From Dietzia aurantiaca (GTDB lineage Bacteria > Actinomycetota > Actinomycetes > Mycobacteriales > Mycobacteriaceae), in assembly GCF_021033825.1 (NCBI RefSeq), contig NZ_JAIFXZ010000018.1, positions 1 to 59,697 of the forward strand: 59,697 bases of DNA, given 5' to 3'. Position 1 is the stretch's first letter. The number at the start of each line of letters is the position of its first letter. Made by a program: the position numbers and the translations under genes. The notes beneath the pieces are model-generated. The model was not told where the DNA came from, did no database searches, and was given only the letters and a program-made list of their open reading frames with translations. Shown here piece by piece: positions 35,895-43,616 of this stretch.

Positions 35895-36832
35895 CGAGCC
35901 CCGTCGATGTCACGTTCCGGTCCGGCACCGGCCGCGAAGCCGCGGACTGCCGCGGCTGGTCCCTGCCCGCCGCCGCTCCGGCCGGCCGGGTCGACGACAG
36001 TCCCGAACCCGGCGACGGCCCGCGCCCCTGCGTCGTGCTGGCCCACGGCCTGGGCGGCACCGCCGACTCGGGGCTGATGCCGTTCGCCGAGGCGTTCGCC
36101 GCCGCCGGGTACGCAGCCCTCGCCTTTGACTACCGCGGCTTCGGTCGCTCGGACGGCGGGCCCCGCCAGGTGGTCTCCCCCGCACGCCAGCAGGAGGACT
36201 ACCGCGCCGCGATCGCCGCGGCGGCCGCCCGGCCCGGCGTGGACCCGGGTCGGATCGTGCTGTGGGGCTGCTCGCTGGCCGGCGGGCACGTCCTCGAGGT
36301 GGCCCGCGGACGCGAGGACATCGCCGCGGTGATCTCCATGATCCCGCTGGTCGACGGCCGTGCCGCGGCCATGGCGGCCGCGAGGCAACACAAGCCCACC
36401 GCCCTCCTGCGGGCCACGGGCACCGCGCTCGCCGCGAAGGCCGTCGCCGCGACGGGCCGCCCCGAACCCATGGTCCCGCTGGCCGGCCCGCCCGGCTCGA
36501 CCGCGCTGCTCTCCCTCGAGGGTTACGAGGAGGCCTACACGTCCGTCGCGGGCTCTACGTGGCGCAACGAGGTGGGCGCCTCGATCGGCACCGAGTTGGG
36601 CTCGTTCCGGCCCGCCCGGCATGCGGACGACCTCGTCGTCGTCCCCCTGCTCGTCCAGATCGCCGACCTGGACCGGAGCGCCCCGCCGCACGCCGCCGCG
36701 ACGGCCGCGTTCGCCGCGCGCGCCGAGGTGCGGCACTACCCGGGCGACCACTTCGATCTGTTCGCCGGGCGCCCCTGCCACGACCGCGCGGTGCGGCACG
36801 CCGTCCACTTTCTGCGGCGCCACGTGGGCTGA
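35891..36832 (+). CDS. Alpha/beta hydrolase of the monooxygenase operon
   Basis: The 313-residue protein shows the oxyanion strand CVVLAHGLGGTADSG, FDYRGFGRSDGGPR, and the nucleophile elbow WGCSLAGGH (Ser in G-C-S-L-A-G-G). Near the C-terminus are IADLDRSAPP (probable Asp) and HYPGDHFDLF (catalytic His). It resembles dipeptidyl-peptidase/peptidase S15-like or esterase members. ATG 35891 overlaps the TetR stop by 4 bp. The likely job is to cleave the ester or lactone made by the monooxygenase; this is inferred from position. Confidence 0.85.
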   Translation: MTSPVDVTFRSGTGREAADCRGWSLPAAAPAGRVDDSPEPGDGPRPCVVLAHGLGGTADSGLMPFAEAFAAAGYAALAFDYRGFGRSDGGPRQVVSPARQQEDYRAAIAAAAARPGVDPGRIVLWGCSLAGGHVLEVARGREDIAAVISMIPLVDGRAAAMAAARQHKPTALLRATGTALAAKAVAATGRPEPMVPLAGPPGSTALLSLEGYEEAYTSVAGSTWRNEVGASIGTELGSFRPARHADDLVVVPLLVQIADLDRSAPPHAAATAAFAARAEVRHYPGDHFDLFAGRPCHDRAVRHAVHFLRRHVG

Positions 36833-36882
36833 GACCGGGGCCCGACGCGCGTACCGTGTGAGACACACCACAACCTCACTTG

Positions 36883-36924
36883 TTGACACGTCACTCAAAC
36901 AGACCTACTGTTGGTGACACAACA
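36883..36924 (+). promoter_or_regulatory. yceI promoter with TGTTG-N6-CAACA inverted repeat
   Basis: The consensus -35 TTGACA (36883-36888) and -10 TACTGT (36906-36911) are separated by 17 bp, making this the best sigma-A-type promoter in the window. TGTTG (36909-36913) and CAACA (36920-36924) form an inverted repeat with a 6-nt centre over the -10 and predicted start, a good place for a repressor. The leader before ATG 36976 would be about 58 nt. Confidence 0.65.
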
Positions 36925-36975
36925 ACAAGAAGTTGCCCGGCTCCACAGCCGGGGCCAACCCCACAAGGAGTCACC

Positions 36976-37527
36976 ATGACCGCTCAGCTCAACGACCTCA
37001 CCGGCACCTGGACCCTCGACGACACCCACACCCGTCTGGGCTTCGTCACCCGCCACGCGATGATCACCAAGGTGCGCGGCTCGTTCAACGACTTCACGGG
37101 CACCGTCACCGTGCCGGAGAGCGGCATCAGCGGCGCCGAGGCCAAGGTCACGATCAACGCCTCCTCGATCGACACCCGCAACGCCGACCGCGACGGCCAC
37201 CTCAAGTCGAACGACTTCTTCGACATGGAGACCTACCCGGAGATCACCTTCACCTCCACCAAGATCGCCCCGAACGGCGACGGCGGCGTCGACGTGACCG
37301 GCGACCTCACCATCAAGGACACCACCAAGTCCGTGACGATCCCCTTCACCTACGAGGGCACCGCCACCGACCCGTTCGGCAACCAGCGCGCTGGCTTCGA
37401 GGGCACCACCGTCATCGAGCGCAAGGACTTCGGCCTCACCTGGAACGCCACGCTCGAGACCGGCGGCGTGCTGGTCTCGGAGAAGGTCACCCTCGAGATC
37501 GAGGTCTCGGCCATCAAGAGCGCCTGA
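36976..37527 (+). CDS. YceI-family lipocalin-like protein
   Basis: The 183-residue protein spans the whole YceI domain: TGTWTLDDTHTRLGFVTRHAM at the start, VRGSFNDFTGTVTV, INASSIDTRNADRDGHLKSN and the C-terminal VIERKDFGLTWNATLETGG. YceI proteins bind isoprenoid-like lipids in a beta-barrel. No signal peptide is seen, so this one is probably cytosolic. AAGGAG lies 5 nt before ATG 36976. A strong promoter and a terminator make it a highly expressed single-gene unit. Confidence 0.95.
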   Translation: MTAQLNDLTGTWTLDDTHTRLGFVTRHAMITKVRGSFNDFTGTVTVPESGISGAEAKVTINASSIDTRNADRDGHLKSNDFFDMETYPEITFTSTKIAPNGDGGVDVTGDLTIKDTTKSVTIPFTYEGTATDPFGNQRAGFEGTTVIERKDFGLTWNATLETGGVLVSEKVTLEIEVSAIKSA

Positions 37528-37575
37528 CCTGCTCTTTCGCGGCTGACACCGCGCCCCGGCTCTGAGCCGGACGAC

Positions 37576-37606
37576 ACCGCCCACCCGGAGAACCCGGGTG
37601 GGCGGT
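37576..37606. terminator. Hairpin terminator after yceI
   Basis: A perfect 13-bp inverted repeat ACCGCCCACCCGG / CCGGGTGGGCGGT (37576-37588, 37594-37606) with a 5-nt loop is followed by GTTCTG. It lies 48 bp after yceI and can also stop the convergent gene ending at 37688. Confidence 0.85.
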
Positions 37607-37687
37607 GTTCTGCATTGCGCGCGGCGGGGCCTGGTCGGTCGGTGCGGCGCGGTTCGAGCGGCGCAGCGCCGCGCGAGGAGTCGCCGA

Positions 37688-38281
37688 TCAGTCGACGACG
37701 ACGAGGACCGCCGTATGGGAACCGTCCACGTCCTGCCAGGTCCCGCTGAGCGTGCCGGGCGAGCCGATGAGCGGGCAGTCCGCCTCGGCGTTGTTCTCCT
37801 CGGAGAGCACACGGATGACCTGCGGGGTGTCGACGCCCTCGGCCGGGCCGTCGCCACCGCCGCGGATGTTGACCGGCGACGGGGTGATCGCGCCGTCCTC
37901 CATCTGCACGTGGTCGGCCGCGGTGTCGCGATGGCTGATCACCCGCCGCACCTCGGTCTTGTAGACGGGGTCGGCGGGCGCGTCGTACACCCAGCGACGG
38001 CCGAGGACCGAATGCTCCATCGTGCCGACCAGGGAGTCGGCGGCACCGTCCAGCTCGGCGCCGCGGTAGGTCACGGGGACGTGGAAGGTGTTCTCGCCGT
38101 CGGACAGCAGGAACGACTCCATGCCGACCTCGCCGGCCGGGTCGACGAACCGGTACGCGGTCACCTGCTCCAGGCGCTCCGGGTCACCGTCGAACCACGA
38201 CTGGTGGCGAACCCACGACCGGAGCAGGTCGAGCTTGCCCGGGTCGAGGACGGCGTCATAGATCTCGGCGGTTCCACTCAT
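37688..38281 (-). CDS. Maltokinase N-terminal cap-like domain protein
   Basis: The 197-residue protein has the pattern of the N-terminal cap of trehalose-linked maltokinases as stand-alone proteins: TYRGAELDGAADSLVGTMEH, WVYDAPADPVY and HVQMEDGAITPSP, with VLSEENNAEADC near the end. There is no kinase domain. Such orphan caps are widespread in Mycobacteriales and have no established role; they might bind a partner or sugar. The start is ATG 38281. Confidence 0.75.
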   Translation of the reverse strand: MSGTAEIYDAVLDPGKLDLLRSWVRHQSWFDGDPERLEQVTAYRFVDPAGEVGMESFLLSDGENTFHVPVTYRGAELDGAADSLVGTMEHSVLGRRWVYDAPADPVYKTEVRRVISHRDTAADHVQMEDGAITPSPVNIRGGGDGPAEGVDTPQVIRVLSEENNAEADCPLIGSPGTLSGTWQDVDGSHTAVLVVVD

Positions 38282-38511
38282 GCGCTAAGAATCCCCCACG
38301 ATGCGCGGTCCGGCAAACAGATAGGCCGCCGGGTGGGTCGGTGAAGAAGAATTCCCCGGGCGGGCGTTCGCGCTGTCCACGGCCATTGCACGCCCGGCCA
38401 GGGTCGGCTTGGATGTGAGTACGGTCACTGCGCTGCCGCGCGAAGCTCGATACCGTCGCCGCCATACCCCCGGGGATGCTCCCTGGTGGCCCCGATGGAA
38501 GGTGACGCACG

Positions 38512-39003
38512 ATGAAGAAGACCATTGCCGTGATCGGCTCCGCCGCCGCCCTGTCCTTCGCCGGTGCGGGCCTGGCCGCCGCCCAGGACGTCGACACTCT
38601 CGATGACGACACCGGCGCCCCCCAGGGTGTGCAGGTCGAGACGACCCAGAACGACGACGAGCCCGGTGACGGAGAGAACGGGAACGACGACGAGGTCGAC
38701 ACCCCCGAGGAGGTCTCCGATATCGCCATGCAGCTCTGCGGCACCATCTCGGCCTACGACTTCCTCGGCTCGGCGGGCAGCTTCCTCCCCGGCCTCGAGG
38801 GCGAGGAGTGCGAGGCCAACGCCGACGCTGCGGTCGAGGCCGCGATGAGCGGCGACATCGGTGGCGCGCTCGACATCCTGCGCGGCATCGAGGCCGAGCT
38901 GCCCGACGGCGACGACGCCGTCGACACCGGCTCGGCCGGCCTCCTGGACGGGTTCGACTCGCTGAGCGGTGCCCCCGAGGGTGACGCCGAGCCCGCTGCC
39001 TGA
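38512..39003 (+). CDS. Small acidic secreted protein of unknown function
   Basis: The 163-residue protein has a signal peptide (MKKTIAVIGSAAALSFAGAG, cleaved near AAAQ). A very acidic disordered region follows (residues 27-65, rich in Asp/Glu/Asn), then a folded helical part with two cysteines (MQLCGT and EECEAN). No family is recognised. AAGG lies upstream of ATG 38512. It ends at a strong terminator and appears monocistronic. Confidence 0.75.
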   Translation: MKKTIAVIGSAAALSFAGAGLAAAQDVDTLDDDTGAPQGVQVETTQNDDEPGDGENGNDDEVDTPEEVSDIAMQLCGTISAYDFLGSAGSFLPGLEGEECEANADAAVEAAMSGDIGGALDILRGIEAELPDGDDAVDTGSAGLLDGFDSLSGAPEGDAEPAA

Positions 39004-39330
39004 CCTCTTCGGTGAGGTGATCACCTGAGGTGATCGCCGCCCGGCGGATGCACTGAACCCCGGCGCCCGTGAACGCACGGCGCCGGGGTTCTTCCATGCC
39101 CAGACCAGCCTGATCCATCCCACCCGACATACCCGGCCTGCACCGACCCGGCGTGACTTGCGCGTCGGGAATGCCCGCCCGAGCCAGAGGTACGCGTCCG
39201 GAATGCCGCATACAGGACGCGTAGGTCAATGGTTCCTCGGCAACGAGGACGCGCAACCCGGCCGGTGTGCAGGGCCGACGGGCGAGCGGAGGTGGGCGGT
39301 CGGGGTCGGGCGGGCGGAGGCGAGCCGCGC
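39004..39330. other. 327-bp gene-free region with terminator and short repeats
   Basis: The stretch contains the 12-bp palindrome AGGTGATCACCT (39015-39026) and the terminator at 39056-39090. Two near-copies of a GCGTC(G/C)GGAATGCC word occur around 39160-39205. I see no coding signal or RNA gene. Confidence 0.5.
39056..39090. terminator. Hairpin terminator after the acidic secreted protein gene
   Basis: A perfect 12-bp inverted repeat AACCCCGGCGCC / GGCGCCGGGGTT (39056-39067, 39079-39090) has an 11-nt loop and ends in GTTCTT. Confidence 0.8.
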
Positions 39331-40230
39331 TCAGCGCTGCGGCGCGCCCGCCGAGACCAGTTTTCCGAGCGCCTCGTGGCCGATGTACCCGGGCTCGGTG
39401 GAGGTCATGAAGTCCAGGAGAACCCGCTCGACCGCGGCCGGGTCCTCGACGTGCGGGTAGTGGCCGACGCCCGGGATGATCGCCAGGCGGCTGCCCGGGA
39501 TCGCCTCGTGCGTGGCGTGCCCGTGGGAGACCGGGATGATCGGGTCGCGGTCGCCCCAGATCAGCTGGACCGGCAGCTGCCCGGCCAGGTGGAACCGGTT
39601 GGCGGCGGACACGGCCTGCCCCGTGTTGTCGACCACCGCGCGCAGCGTCTTGAAGAACGCCCGCCGGTGCCCGGGCCGGCCCAGGGACTCGAACGCCGCC
39701 CACGACTCGTCCATCGCGGCGGCGCGGATGCCCTTGTCCTGGAAGAAGCGGCGTACGGACTTGCCGGCGCTGACGAACACCGGCGCCGCGACCCCGGTGA
39801 GCAGGAGTCCGGCACCGGGGACGGCGAGCATCCGGAGGATCCAGCTGACCTCTTTGCCCAGGCCGCCGCTGTCGATCAGCGCGATCCGCTCACAGAACTC
39901 CGGGTACTGGTAGACGAACTGCAGGGCGACACCGCCACCGAGCGATTGCCCGATGATCGTGCACCGGGTGACGCCCTTGACCACCAGCAGATCCCGGAGC
40001 GCCGAGGCCATGGAACCGAGCGAGTAGTCGTCGAACTCGAGCGAGCTCTCACCGTGGCCCGGCAGGTCCGGGGCGATCACATGGAAATGGTCTTCGAGGC
40101 GGGGGATCACCTCCCGCCAGGTGTTCGAGCTTCCGGCCATCCCGTGGATGAGCAGCACCGCCGGCTTGCCCTCACCGGCGCCCGCCTCTCGATAAGCCAG
40201 TTCTCGGCCGTGAATCATCGTGGTCTGCAT
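39331..40230 (-). CDS. Alpha/beta hydrolase (MhpC/BphD-like)
   Basis: The 299-residue protein has the oxyanion strand AVLLIHGMAGSSNTWREVIP, FHVIAPDLPGHGESS, nucleophile elbow GQSLGGG, WGDRDPIIPVSHG (catalytic Asp) and GVGHYPHVEDP (catalytic His). This is the classic fold of C-C bond hydrolases and lipases; the substrate is unknown. ATG 40230 is preferred because AGGGAG lies 7 nt upstream; GTG 40236 is the alternative. A cluster of 38-bp repeats lies about 160 bp upstream of its start. Confidence 0.9.
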   Translation of the reverse strand: MQTTMIHGRELAYREAGAGEGKPAVLLIHGMAGSSNTWREVIPRLEDHFHVIAPDLPGHGESSLEFDDYSLGSMASALRDLLVVKGVTRCTIIGQSLGGGVALQFVYQYPEFCERIALIDSGGLGKEVSWILRMLAVPGAGLLLTGVAAPVFVSAGKSVRRFFQDKGIRAAAMDESWAAFESLGRPGHRRAFFKTLRAVVDNTGQAVSAANRFHLAGQLPVQLIWGDRDPIIPVSHGHATHEAIPGSRLAIIPGVGHYPHVEDPAAVERVLLDFMTSTEPGYIGHEALGKLVSAGAPQR

Positions 40231-40386
40231 GGTCACACTCCCTTGAGGGAGGCACTCCGCGCCGTATCTCGTCGCAAGGACTGCCTGGGACCCATTCTGC
40301 CCCGTTCCCGCGCCGCCATGCAGTTCTCCCCATCACACTCCGGGCCTGGTCGGGCTGAGAAGTTCCCGCAGGTCAGCAGCATGCAG

Positions 40387-40519
40387 CGTCACCTATCGGA
40401 TGTCACGCCACCTATCTGATCCCGTAGGTGGCGCGCGATCGGATAGGCGGCGTGCAATCCACTAGGTGGCGCGCGATCGGATAGGCGGCGTGCAATCCAC
40501 TAGGTGGCGCGGGATCAGG
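40387..40519. repeat. 38-bp tandem repeat made of alternating 19-bp units, with inverted flanking copies
   Basis: Two exact 38-bp copies (40425-40462, 40463-40500) and a partial third (40501-40519) are built from two related 19-mers, TAGGTGGCGCGCGATCGGA and TAGGCGGCGTGCAATCCAC. Inverted relatives (CGTCACCTA at 40387 and CGCCACCTA at 40406) precede them. The array covers the stop codon of the SRPBCC gene (40515) and lies upstream of a hydrolase gene. Function is unknown; it could be a regulator-binding array or a repeat remnant. Confidence 0.8.
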
Positions 40520-40985
40520 CCGCCGGCCCGAACGCGCGCGCAAGCCGACGGTGCCGGTGCGAGAACAACGCGCCCACGACCGCGCGCACGACCGGCCCGG
40601 GCAGCAGCGCGCGGGGCTCGGCCCGCAGGGTGTCGGTGACGCGGGTCGAGCCGCCCGGGAGTTCCTCGAGTGCACGATGGTGCTCCCACACCCGGCACGA
40701 GCCCAGGCTAGAGCGCTCACAGAAGAACCGCGGCTCCTCGAGTTCGACGATCACCAGATCGTCGAACTCCACCGGCAGCAACCCGGCCAGCCGGATCCAC
40801 GCCCGCCCGAGCGGCCGCCCCAGAGGCACGTCGGCGATCGACCGGCCCTCCAGCGCGGCCGGGAAACGCATGGTCAGCACCGGGCCGAACTCGTGGGCCA
40901 CGCCAGCCGCCGTGACGACCCGGGCCCACACCTGCTCCCGCGGGGCGGCGACGACGCTCGAGCGCACCACCTCCACGGCCCGCAC
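40515..40985 (-). CDS. SRPBCC/polyketide-cyclase-like small protein
   Basis: The 156-residue protein opens with VEVVRSSVVAAPREQVWARV and ends in a long C-terminal helix, as in START/SRPBCC proteins that bind hydrophobic ligands. In between are PLGRAWIRLAGLLPVEFDDL and RVWEHHRALEELPGGSTRV. GTG 40985 begins 13 bp after the upstream stop. An ATG at 41084 would add 33 Arg/Pro-rich residues inside the neighbouring gene and is less likely. The stop lies within the 38-bp repeat array. Confidence 0.7.
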   Translation of the reverse strand: MRAVEVVRSSVVAAPREQVWARVVTAAGVAHEFGPVLTMRFPAALEGRSIADVPLGRPLGRAWIRLAGLLPVEFDDLVIVELEEPRFFCERSSLGSCRVWEHHRALEELPGGSTRVTDTLRAEPRALLPGPVVRAVVGALFSHRHRRLARAFGPAA

Positions 40986-40998
40986 CCGGCCCGCCCCG

Positions 40999-42231
40999 TC
41001 AGCGGCCCGCGGGCCCCGAGCCCGAATCCGCGCCCGACTCCGCGCCGGTGTCCGTGCCGGGGGTGGGGGCCTCGTCGTCGTCATGCTCGTTCTCGTGGCC
41101 GTGCTCGTGGATGTGCGGGTGATCGGGCCCGGACAGGTCCCCCAACGACGGCAACACGCCCGGCCCGGTGTCCCGGTTGGCCAGGTACCTGACGATCGAG
41201 TTGGCCATCGCGGTGATGGGCACCGCGAACAACGCGCCGAGGATGCCGAACAGGTACGTACCGCCCGCCACCACGAGGATCACCGCCAGCGGGTGCAACG
41301 CCACCGCGTGGCCCATGAGCAGCGGCTGCAGCACGTGCGACTCGGTCAGGTGCACCACCACGACGATCGCGAGCATGATCAGCGCGACGCCCAGGCCCCG
41401 CTCCACCAGCGCGAGCAGCGTGGGGATCAGCCCGCCGACGAGGGTGCCCACGATCGGCACGAACGAGGCCAGGAACACCACAACGACGATCGGGATGACG
41501 AAGGGCACCCGCAGGACCAACGCGCCGATGCCCACCCCGGCGGCGTTGATCGCGGCCACCGCGAGTTGCGTGCGGGTGTAGGCGCCCAGGCTGGTCCAGC
41601 CGTGGCGGAACGCGATGTCGAAGTGCTCGCGGCTCGCGGCCGGCATCCAGCGGACGAAGAACATCCACAGCTTCTCACCCTGGTAGAGGAAGAAGAACAG
41701 CGAGACCAGGCAGATGAGTGCGCTCGCGACGGTCTCCACCGCGGTGTGCCCGACGTGGACCGCGCCCGTGGCCAGCAGGTCGGAGTGGTGGGTGAGCCAG
41801 CCGCGGGCCTGATGCACGGCCTGCTCGAGGCGGTCGGCGGTGAGGTGGAGCGGCCCGTCCTCGAGCCACCGGATCGCCAGGTCGGTGCCGGAGGCGATCC
41901 GATCGCGCATCCGCGGGACCCCCGAGGCGAGCTGGGAGGCGACCAGGGCGAGCGCGGCGACCACCGCGGCGAGGACCCCGACGACGACGACGACGGCTGC
42001 CAGCACCCGCGGCACCCGGCCCGGGATCCGGTTGACGAGGGGCCTGAGCATGGCGGCCAACAAGACCGCGATCGCCACCGGGCCGACGATCAGGGCCAGC
42101 CGGCCGATCCCCTCCCCGATGAGCCACGCGCCTGCGGCGATGAGCAGCAGGCACACCGACCAGGCCGCGGCCAGACGGACCGGGTACGGAAGGTGGTCAC
42201 GCGCGATGCGGACAGGGGCCTCTGTGGTCAT
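40999..42231 (-). CDS. AI-2E-family (PerM-like) membrane transporter with His-rich tail
   Basis: The 410-residue protein has about eight spans in the typical AI-2E arrangement. Two N-terminal hydrophobic hairpins are followed by a soluble helical segment (about 100-190), then FLYQGEKLWMFFVRWMP and FVPIVGTLVGGLIPTLLALV. ESHVLQPLLMGHAVALHPLAV near 300-325 is diagnostic. The C-terminus is unusual: acidic and His-rich (HPHIHEHGHENEHDDDE), and it could bind metal. ATG 42231 lacks a Shine-Dalgarno but has TAAGCT 7 nt upstream. The following SRPBCC gene is probably co-transcribed. Confidence 0.88.
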   Translation of the reverse strand: MTTEAPVRIARDHLPYPVRLAAAWSVCLLLIAAGAWLIGEGIGRLALIVGPVAIAVLLAAMLRPLVNRIPGRVPRVLAAVVVVVGVLAAVVAALALVASQLASGVPRMRDRIASGTDLAIRWLEDGPLHLTADRLEQAVHQARGWLTHHSDLLATGAVHVGHTAVETVASALICLVSLFFFLYQGEKLWMFFVRWMPAASREHFDIAFRHGWTSLGAYTRTQLAVAAINAAGVGIGALVLRVPFVIPIVVVVFLASFVPIVGTLVGGLIPTLLALVERGLGVALIMLAIVVVVHLTESHVLQPLLMGHAVALHPLAVILVVAGGTYLFGILGALFAVPITAMANSIVRYLANRDTGPGVLPSLGDLSGPDHPHIHEHGHENEHDDDEAPTPGTDTGAESGADSGSGPAGR

Positions 42232-42238
42232 GAAGAGC

Positions 42239-42244
42239 AGCTTA
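42239..42244 (-). promoter_or_regulatory. Candidate -10 box (TAAGCT) for leaderless AI-2E transporter mRNA
   Basis: On the minus strand TAAGCT ends 7 nt before ATG 42231, and no ribosome site is visible. Confidence 0.4.
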
Positions 42245-42254
42245 GGCGGGGCGC

Positions 42255-43616
42255 TCAGACGATGAGCCCCATTCGCCGCGCCAGCCACGGCAGCTCCAGT
42301 CGCAGGCCCTCGGACCACACGGCGTAGCTGTGCCCTCCGGGCAGTTCGGCGTAGCGGACGTCCGCACCGGCCCGCATCGTGGCGTCGTGGAGCGCGCGCA
42401 CCCCCGGCCCGTACTCGGTGTCGTCGGAGCCCACGACGAACGCGCCGGCGAGGTCCGGGAACGGGCGGCTCGCGAGCAGGTCGGCGGGGTTCGCGGCCCG
42501 GAACGCCTCCGGGTCGCCGCCGAAGAAGCGGGCGACGGTCTCGGCGCGCGTGCCGACGGTCGGCTCCGCCTGGGCGGACATGGCGAGGAAGTTCGGGTAG
42601 ACCTCCGGCTCGGTGAGCGCGAGCTGGAGAGCACACGTCCCGCCGAAGGACAGCCCGCCGATCGCCCAGGCCCCCGGGTCCTCATCCACCTGCAGGGTGG
42701 CGCGGATCCACCCGGGGACGTCCCGGGCGAGGTAGGTGTGCGCGTTTCCCTGCGGCGAGTCCACGCACAGTGTGTTGGCCAGCGACGATCCGATCGGGTC
42801 GGCCACCACGATCACCGGGGCGAGTCCGGCGTGGTCGGCGGCGAACTCGTCGGCCACCACCGGTAGGCGGCCCGAACGGACCCAGTCCTCGGGGCCGCCG
42901 GGCTGCCCGGCCATGAGCACCAGGACCGGCAGAAGCGGCCGCGGCTCGGTGAAATAGGCGGGCGGCAGATAGACCTGGGCCGGGCGGGCCTCGAATCCCG
43001 AGGCGGTCCCCGGGATCGGGGTCTCGACCACCGCGCCGGTCCCCGGCATCCCCGACGGCGGTGTCCACACGGACTCGAGCGTGACCCCCGGCCCGAGGTC
43101 CCCACCGACCGTCGCCGCCGTGCGGCCGGTGACCTGCTCGAGCGACATGGTCCGGTACTCCCGCAGGCCCAGCAGCGTGCCGACCGAGGAGAACTCGGCG
43201 TAGACACGGTTGACGTGCCCGGCCGCCGCCACCACGACGAGCAGCAGGGCCACGACCGCGGCGACCGCCCGCCACGGTCGGCGAGCCCGTGCCTCCACCG
43301 CGGCGCCGCGGACCCCCAGCAGCACACCGAGCAGACCCACCCCGATCCACAGGTAGACCCCGGGCGGGATCGCGTCGGGGAACGGCCGCAGCACCTTCTC
43401 CACGAGCAGCGCACCGACGAGCGTGACGACGGCCGCGATGAGGACCGACAGCGGCAGCACCCGGGACCACCACCGGCGGGCTCCGCCGCCCGTCGAGCCG
43501 AGCGCGCCGAGCACCACCGCGCCCACGACGAGCGCCGCCCACACCGCGATGAGCCCGGGGACCCCGAGAAGCGGGCCACTGAGCGGGGTGTCGGCGGCCG
43601 CCTGCACCCAGGTCAC
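42255..43616 (-). CDS. Ag85/esterase-D-like alpha/beta hydrolase with N-terminal membrane domain
   Basis: The 453-residue protein has four hydrophobic spans in its first 145 residues (VPGLIAVWAALVVGAVVLGA and three more). An extracytoplasmic esterase domain follows, with VLVLMAGQPGGPEDWV, the nucleophile elbow GGLSFGGTCALQ, GSDDTEYGPG (Asp) and GGHSYAVWSEG (His). This resembles antigen-85/mycolyltransferase relatives and esterase D rather than cytosolic esterases, and suggests work on envelope lipids or sugars. GTG 43616 overlaps the stop of the PAP2 gene by 4 bp, so it follows that gene in one operon. Confidence 0.82.
   Translation of the reverse strand: MTWVQAAADTPLSGPLLGVPGLIAVWAALVVGAVVLGALGSTGGGARRWWSRVLPLSVLIAAVVTLVGALLVEKVLRPFPDAIPPGVYLWIGVGLLGVLLGVRGAAVEARARRPWRAVAAVVALLLVVVAAAGHVNRVYAEFSSVGTLLGLREYRTMSLEQVTGRTAATVGGDLGPGVTLESVWTPPSGMPGTGAVVETPIPGTASGFEARPAQVYLPPAYFTEPRPLLPVLVLMAGQPGGPEDWVRSGRLPVVADEFAADHAGLAPVIVVADPIGSSLANTLCVDSPQGNAHTYLARDVPGWIRATLQVDEDPGAWAIGGLSFGGTCALQLALTEPEVYPNFLAMSAQAEPTVGTRAETVARFFGGDPEAFRAANPADLLASRPFPDLAGAFVVGSDDTEYGPGVRALHDATMRAGADVRYAELPGGHSYAVWSEGLRLELPWLARRMGLIV

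Noticed and set aside
36882-36895. GTTGAC plus GTCAC near the yceI -35 as a second operator of the EthR-like regulator
   Set aside because: Only half of the 16-bp palindrome matches, and that part is simply the -35 consensus.
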